From: Candidula unifasciata
Lineage: Eukaryota; Mollusca; Gastropoda; Stylommatophora; Geomitridae
Reading direction: 5' to 3'
Assembly: GCA_905116865.2 (NCBI GenBank)
Contig: CAJHNH020002016.1
Location: forward strand, 1 to 64,000
Length of the DNA: 64,000 nucleotides
Shown here: positions 57,640 to 64,000 of the stretch, piece by piece
Layout of the letters: each line of letters begins with the position of its first letter
Position numbering within the stretch: position 1 is the first letter of the stretch
Position numbers and translations under genes: made by a program
Notes under the pieces: model-generated
Told to the model about the DNA's origin: nothing
The model's database searches: none
What the model saw: only the letters and a program-made list of their open reading frames with translations

Positions 57640-58330
57640 GGGGTTAACATAAGGAATACAGTGGGAAAACAGCCGAAGAAATACATGGGTTTGCAGAGTG
57701 ACTATCTGGGACAGGATAACAAACAGGATATAGTGGGTTCATATAACAACTGTCTGGGAGAAGAGCCGAAGTAACACATGGGTTTACAGAGTGACTATCT
57801 GGGACAGAAGCTGAAATAACAAACAGAATATAGTGGGTTTATATAACAACTGTCTGGGAGAAGATCCGAAGTAACACATGGGTTTATAGAGTGATTATCT
57901 GGGTCAGAAGCTGAAATAACAAACAGAATATAGTGGGTTTATAAAACAACTGTCTGGGAGAAGATCCGAAGTAACACATGGGTTTATAGAGTGATTATCT
58001 GGGTCAGAAGCTGAAATAACAAACAGAATATAGTGGGTTTATATAACAACTGTCTGGGAGAAGAGCCGAAGTAACACATGGGTTTATAGAGTGATTATCT
58101 GGGTCAGAAGCTGAAATAACAAACAGAATATAGTGGGTTTATATAACAACTGTCTGGGAGAAGAGCCGAAGTAACACATGGGTTTATAGAGTGATTATCT
58201 AGGAGAGGAGATCAAATTTCAAACAGTATACACTGGGTTCATATAGCAAGTGTCCAGGAGAATAGCCAAAGTAACACATTTGTGTATAGAGTCAGCATCT
58301 GGAACGGGCGCTGAAATAACAAACAACTGT
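57640..58330 (+). repeat. Minisatellite, about 100-bp unit, about six copies
   Basis: The unit contains AATATAGTGGGTTTATATAA, CAACTGTCTGGGAGAAGAGC, CGAAGTAACACATGGGTTTA and GAGTGATTATCTGGGTCAGA. The outer units are diverged. Confidence 0.9.
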
Positions 58331-58819
58331 CTGGGAGAAGTAACAACTTCATTGAGTTGGTTGAAATAATAACCACATTGGTAACCATGTAAATGAGATG
58401 TCTGAGAAAGGCTGCAAAAGTGACCAGAAGTAATACAATCAAGAATGAAGTCATAAGAGAAAACATCAACACAGAATAAACACTAAAATACCTAGAAAGG
58501 TATGGAGATCTAGGTGAGGAAGGTAAGCTTCACTTCTCAAAGCTGTCTACTCATTCAGAGGGGAGGCTACCTACTGCAATTTTCTAAAGCCTGTCCAGGC
58601 CATCTCTATCTTTTTCCTTTGATAACATTAGCCAGTGCTGAACACATTGTTTTCCTCCTCGGTTCTTCCTCAGTGATTTTGTTCAGCCAAAATATTTGTA
58701 GGATCTCCTTCAACATGCCCAGATGTATCATCACCGGACTGGTATATCAACACAGCCTTGTTGTTTTTACAAATGCCCAGTGTACCAATTGGGCTGATTT
58801 ATCAACTCATCCCTCATAA

Positions 58820-59395
58820 TTAACACAGCTCTCTTGTACCAACATGAGTCCAATGTATTAGCCCTGATACTGCAATGATTTACCAATTCATCCCTCATTG
58901 TTAACACAGCTCTCTTGTATTAACATGAGCCCAGTGTATCAATATAGCCCTGATACTGCAATGATTTACCAATTCATCCCTCATTGTTAACACAGCTTTC
59001 TTGTATTAACATGAGCCCAGTGTATCAATATAGCCCTGATACTACAATGATTTACCAAATTATCCCTCATTGTTAACACAGCTCTCTTGTATTAACATGA
59101 GCCTAGTGTATCAATATAGCCCTGATACACTGATACTGAACTGATATCAACTAATTCCTGATAATCAACACAGCCCTCTTGTTCCAACATGAGTTCAATG
59201 TATCAATATAGCCCTGATACTGCAATGATTTACCAATTCATCCCTCATTGTTAACACAGCTCTCTTGTATTAACATGAGCCCAGTGAATCAATATAGCCC
59301 TGATACACTGATACTGCACTGATATCAACTAATCCCTGATAATCAACACAGCCCTCTTGTACCAACATAAGCCCAATTCTCATTCATCAATACAG
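58820..59395 (+). repeat. Minisatellite, about 85-90-bp unit, about six copies
   Basis: The unit contains TTGTATTAACATGAGCCCAG, TGTATCAATATAGCCCTGAT and CATCCCTCATTGTTAACACA. Unit lengths vary through internal indels (TACACTGATACTG). Confidence 0.88.
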
Positions 59396-60026
59396 CCCTG
59401 ACATGTTAATTCAGCAAGCAGTATCATTTCATCACACCCATGACTTATCAGCACTGTACTGCCATCTAAGCATACCGCACATACAATGATCTCACAATAA
59501 GTCCTAACCCTAACAGTGGTAGGAACATCACTGGGAATAACCATTTGTAGTTTTTGTGTGTGTGCAAAAAAAGGCCACTACTTGAACCAACATACTTATG
59601 CTATCCCTGCTTTACGCTGAGAATACATTGAGAACAGATAATTCTGTTTGGAATCAAATCTGCTATCATCTGCTAGTATCCTACTCCATTACTGTCAAAA
59701 ATATTTCCTTGTTTATTTTTTGGGGTTTTTTGTTTTGTTAAAGCTGTTTTTCATATTATTATTTATTTGGGAACAAAACTATATGATGGAGCCAAATTTG
59801 GGGAGCAGGGTGGATGGGGAAGGATCTAATTAAATATTCTATTCAAACAGTATTGTCATAAGGCATGTTGAGGTTAAGGAAGATTCTGAATTGTGTTCTA
59901 TCCATTGTTTTCTGGTGATAGCCTTTCTCAGTTTATGATCAATATTGTCCACTAACCATGTTGTCACCATGTCTTCAAACAAAGATATTTTTGGATTCAA
60001 AAAAAAAAAAGGCGTCACTTTTCTGC
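59396..60026. other. No gene or defined repeat seen
   Basis: Mixed-composition sequence with no recognisable exon. Confidence 0.5.
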
Positions 60027-60245
60027 ATCTGTGGCTTAGGCGTTGTGAACATGCTTCATAATGCCAGGTTCAATCCCAGCTGTGGACGGTTTGTCTTGTG
60101 TTGGTTTCGAATTGGTACAGAAAGCTGACCGTTCAGAAAGCAATGGCAAACTACCAAATGCAAAATTTGACTAGAAAAACCACAACAGCCAAAAAATGCT
60201 GGAGTTGGTTCGGCAACATCCTGTACAGAATATGCAACTAACTAA
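60027..60245 (+). mobile_element. SINE family A, copy 4
   Basis: CATCTGTGGCTTAGGCGTTG, B box GGTTCAATCCC, TTGTGTTGGTTTCGA and the end ATATGCAACTAACTAACTT. The doubled CTAA at the end looks like the family's simple 3' tail. Confidence 0.78.
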
Positions 60246-61149
60246 CTTGTAGATTTCTGTGCTGTTTGCATGACAGGTATTAGAAAGATTGGGAATTCCC
60301 CGTGCGCGCTGAACATTTTGGACTGGAGGTGTCACAATTTTATCTTCAATAAAAGAGAGGGCAGATAACAGGAGCCATGTTCAGACAGTGTAGGCACCGA
60401 CCCATGATGAACTTGACAGGAGAGAGTGTCAATTAGTAACTGGTTGGACAGGGTACAACAGAAACATCATGACAAGAGAGGAGAACCATATGAATCTTAA
60501 CATGAGCAGAGGTTGACAAGTCGACATGGTAAAGATGGACAAAGTCAACAGATCCGAAAGGACAGTGACTGTGGGAGTACAGGTGACAGGAATCGAGCAA
60601 CTGATTTTTTTTGATGAAAAAAATGCTGTTTCTGAACAGAAGGTGTTAAAATATTTGTTGTTTCGAAAGGTCTGTGAATAGAATCTATAAACTGTGAAAC
60701 TCTACGGCTGTAGGTGGAGTGATTGTGAAGAAGTGGCTGTGAATGAACTTGAATATAAACTGTTTAGCCTGCATGTCAAACAGGAGGCAGCCAATTCTGG
60801 GATTACTATATGCATGCAAAGTGGGTTATGACAGAGGTCATAATGGTGAACCTAATGAGGCTAGCCACATTTTTTTTTTTTACTGCCACTGTCTGAGCCA
60901 CTATGACCATAAATTTACTGTCATTTTCTTCTGTTCCCATGACAGCAAGATCACATCCCAGCAACAGGGTTCATAGCAAAATTTACCAATCAATTTCAAG
61001 GCTTTTCAAGGTCTTTTTCAAGGTCTCCTTAGTTTTTTTCAAGGTTGTCTCGGTGTAATACTGAAACAAGATTTTTGCCTTGTTCAAGGGTGTACTGAGC
61101 ACACAAGGTACTTCATTTGTGCCACATGTGTTGGTATACCAGCACAGAT
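60246..61149. other. No gene recognised
   Basis: Unique sequence. A cluster near 61000-61060 repeats TTCAAGGTCT-like words, but no larger structure is clear. Confidence 0.45.
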
Positions 61150-61300
61150 ATCATCATCATGTAGCATTTCCTTTGTCCTGACAAAAAAACCTCGGTCTCT
61201 CACCAGCTCTCCCGCCTCATGTACTTTTTTATACTCAAGGAGTCACTTATATCCTGTGCCCATCTTCGTGTTGTTCGGCCCCTGAGCTTGATATAGTGTT
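61150..61300 (-). mobile_element. LINE 3' end, RTE-like family B (reverse)
   Basis: ATCATCATCATGTAGCATTT, CCTCGGTCTCTCACCAGCTC and TATATCCTGTGCCCATCTTC match the reverse tail at 38860-39115. Confidence 0.7.
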
Positions 61301-61374
61301 TGAAATTTTTTTTTTAGGGCTTGGTGGTAGAGGGCAGCAAACTGAAGTCCTGTCTGCTCTGGACCTGGTACCTG

Positions 61375-63042
61375 AGAGGGTTAGGGGAGAGAGAGAGAGT
61401 CATGAAGAGAGAGGAAGACACATGCTGAGGTAGGCTGGGAGAGACAGTGTAAAGATGGACAGATGAAGGTAGAGAAAAGAAGGAAAAGAAGTCTGGGGAA
61501 GGAGGAAAAAATGAGAGGGAGGGATGGAGACATGATGAGGAAAAGTGGGGAAGGGACAGCGAAAGACAGAGAGGGAGACAAATACAGAAAGAGGGAATGC
61601 AGATACAGAGATGGGCAGATGAAAAGAGAAGGAAAAAGGGAACGAAACAGAGATATGGAAGGAGGAAAATATGACAAAGAGTTGAAAGAAGGGAGAAAGA
61701 GGGAGAGAGAACGGACAGGGTAAGAAGCAGATGCAAGCAGAGAGAGATGTAGACATAAAGGAGAGAGAGACAAAGCGACAGCACAGAGAGGCAAGCAGCA
61801 GACAGAGGGAGAGAACCAAAGAAAGAGAAAAAAGGCAGAGCAGGAGAATGGGAGGGAGGTATACAAAGAGGAAGTGATGAAGGGAGGCAAACAGACATAA
61901 AGCAAAAGAGAGAGGTGGGTAAGGAAGGCAGTGACAAACACAGATTAAGAGAGAGGGGCAGGAAGGGAGACAAGATACATCAAAGAAAAAAAAACAGCCA
62001 CCTTCTCTTCCCCCCCCCCCCCCCACACACAATTTTAAGTGTAGTGGACACAACCACTAGGAAAAGATAGTTATGGGGCAAAAAAAAATATGTAGATGAA
62101 CCAGTAAACAAATGGGGGGGGGGGGGGGGGGGGTGGGGAGAGAATGAGAGAGGGGAGCGGGTAAGGAAATCTAGAGAAAATGAAAAGACAGGATGGAGAG
62201 GAGACAAAGAAGAGATGGGACAGGAGAAAGGGCAAGGAAAGGAAGAGAGGAAGAATGGAGAGAGAAAGGAGAATAGTAGAAGATCAAAGGAAAGAGAAGG
62301 GGTGAGAGAAGAAAGGTAAGACACGGTTGTGGGGGGGGGGTGTAAGAACACTGAGTGCCAAAAATAGAATTAGGAAATCTCTAAGTGAGGCCACTTTTCC
62401 GGTTCCTACCCTCTCCCAATGTGAATGTGGCTGTGGTCCATAAACAACAGTGCTAACCCCTACTGCCCCTTGCTTGTCCTATCTGCTGTGACAACAATAA
62501 TTCAATTTCTTACACTTAAGGCTGGTGACCTGAGAGCCAAGGTCATTTTATGAAGAAAAAAAAAGTCCAGGGGATCCCAACCCACCACTGGTGGAAAATA
62601 GAGAAGTTTACCCACACACATAAATAGGTCAGACACATAAATAGGTCAGGGCAGCAGTGGACTTCGTTTTATTTCTGGTTTTCCAATTACAGAAAGGAGG
62701 GGAGAGAGGAGGTGGTGGAAAGTGGTGTAGAAGGCTGAGGTTGTAAGGGTGAGACAGAGGAGGTGAGAGAAAAAAGTTTAAGAAAATAAAGTGGGAATGA
62801 GACAGGGAGAGAAAGAAGGGAGTAAGAAATAAGATGAGATATAGAGGGAAGAAGGTAGCAGGAAGGGGTGCACTCCCTCCCCTAGGTGTCATCAATGTGG
62901 GAGGAGAAAAGGGGAGGGGGGTGATGGGAAATGTGTTTTTAAAAGTACACATATATTTAATGTGTGGGAGGGGGGAATGGTGGACATGAAATGTTCTGCA
63001 CTAGGCAACACATAACCTTCTACACCAACTGAAGGTATGGAG

Positions 63043-63085
<43 letters not shown>

Positions 63086-63540
63086 GGGAGAGTGGCAAAT
63101 ACAAAGAGAAAGAGAGAGAGGAAAGCAGTGACACAGACAGGCAGAGAGTGAGGAACAGGTAGGACAAAATGTGAGGGGGCGGGAAGGGAGATGGACAGAG
63201 ATTAAGGCCGCTAGGAAAACAAACACATCAAAAGAAAATATCCACCATGTTCACACAGAATGCCCCCCCCCCCCTCCCCCCAATACAACTTCCTGTGTAC
63301 TTGAGTTGCTAGGAAGAGTTATGGAGCCGCACATTTACTAAACATTTAAACAAGAAATAAAATAGGAAAAAGGGGGAGGGGGGACAGGAAATGAGAGAGT
63401 AAAAGGAAAGATAGAGAGAAAGAGAAGAAGATGAAGATCAGAAGGGAGGGTTAGAGACAATGCAGGAGACGGGAAGGAAGGAGCAATAGGTAGAAGAGTG
63501 AAAGAGGGAGGGAAGAGAGAGAGAAGGGTGAGACAACAGA
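61375..63540. repeat. Purine-rich (GA) low-complexity tract, about 2.2 kb
   Basis: The plus strand is dominated by AGAGAGAG, GGGAGAGAG and AAAGAAAG words, with embedded C-runs (about 62011-62024 and 63264-63280) and G-runs (62106-62133, 62330-62341). The minus-strand open frames are Ser/Leu/Pro-rich shadows of this composition. A reverse SINE B-like piece (GAGAGCCAAGGTCATTTTAT) sits at about 62517-62620. Confidence 0.88.
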
Positions 63541-64000
63541 AGAGGGAATCTCGGGGAATTACAATACTGATCGCCAAACACACAGTAAAGATAAATCCAG
63601 GCCAAAAATAGAACTGGGAAATCCAGCTGCAGTCACTTTGCTTAGCCCCAATGCCATCTCTAATTAATAGAGGAGGCCGTGCTTAGCACCCACCACGGCG
63701 ACTCTATTTATAAATACAACTGAACCGAGCCCCACCATCTCCCAGTGTAATCCTTTCTAGAAACCACGGCCATAAACGATTTATACTGTTCATTCTGCCG
63801 GACTTGCTAGAAACAAAGGCACGCACACACACGCGCGCCCGCCCCATGCCACACCGCTGCTGTCTGCATGTATTCATGATCTGCAACAAAGCCCGCCATC
63901 CCCTGGCCTTTAACAAGCCATTTCGGCTGAAAATAGCCAATAATCAGCTGCCCTCACACCTGAAACGACCATACAACGAAAGTAGCCAAAAACTAGCCAA
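63541..64000. other. GC-richer edge of window, no gene supported
   Basis: A minus open frame at 63704-63940 has no recognisable family and contains GCGCGCCCGCCCC-type sequence. It could be part of a neighbouring gene outside the window, but nothing here shows that. Confidence 0.35.

Noticed and set aside
61314..62053. Ser/Leu/Pro-rich membrane-like proteins of about 220 residues on the minus strand
   Set aside because: They come from the GA-rich tract; hydrophobic Leu/Ser/Phe runs are the expected product of CT-rich codons.

Overview
The window reads as animal nuclear DNA, most likely from a mollusc and probably a marine gastropod. The evidence is split genes with GT-AG introns, tRNA-derived SINEs, several non-LTR retrotransposon (LINE) families whose coding remnants look like those common in lophotrochozoans, long private minisatellites and many long poly(G)/poly(C) runs. 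There are no bacterial operons, rRNA genes or functional tRNA genes. The species call is inference.

One host gene is recognisable, and all of its coding exons appear to lie inside the window: EDEM3, an ER-resident glycosyl hydrolase family 47 (GH47) alpha-mannosidase of ER-associated degradation. It is on the minus strand, from the start codon at 49744 to the stop at 16367. I place 15 coding exons and 14 introns. The product is about 1,210 residues: signal peptide, GH47 catalytic domain (exons 2-14), protease-associated (PA) domain (exon 14), and a long C-terminal extension with a folded-looking block that ends in the ER-retrieval signal RDEL. Exons 7, 8, 12 and 14 carry small insertions or deletions relative to the family. 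These look more like local consensus errors than decay of the locus, because net phase and splice sites fit once they are allowed for.

Region 1-16366 lies downstream of EDEM3. It holds two SINE families, a TTAA-ended MITE (three copies here, a fourth at 50660), LINE fragments at 905-1835 and 3340-3850, and large minisatellites with 46-, 30- and 53-bp units. Region 16367-49744 is EDEM3; most of its larger introns contain their own minisatellite or G-run plus retroelement debris. The largest element is an RTE-like LINE at 27833-29905 in intron 9, and a short LINE fragment at 32985-33430 shares its 3' tail with SINE family A. Region 49745-64000 lies upstream of EDEM3. It holds an RNase H-bearing LINE remnant about 270 bp from the start codon, a more complete but frameshifted LINE (about 53640-56772) with endonuclease, reverse transcriptase and a terminal zinc-finger motif, further minisatellites, and a purine tract of about 2.2 kb (61375-63540).

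The working relationships visible are those of retrotransposition: autonomous LINEs (all copies here broken) and SINEs, one of which appears to borrow the 3' end of a LINE. No new multi-gene system is evident. The best leads are the SINE-LINE shared tail, the TTAA MITE family, the conserved-looking C-terminal block of EDEM3, and the minisatellites that reach within a few bases of splice sites.
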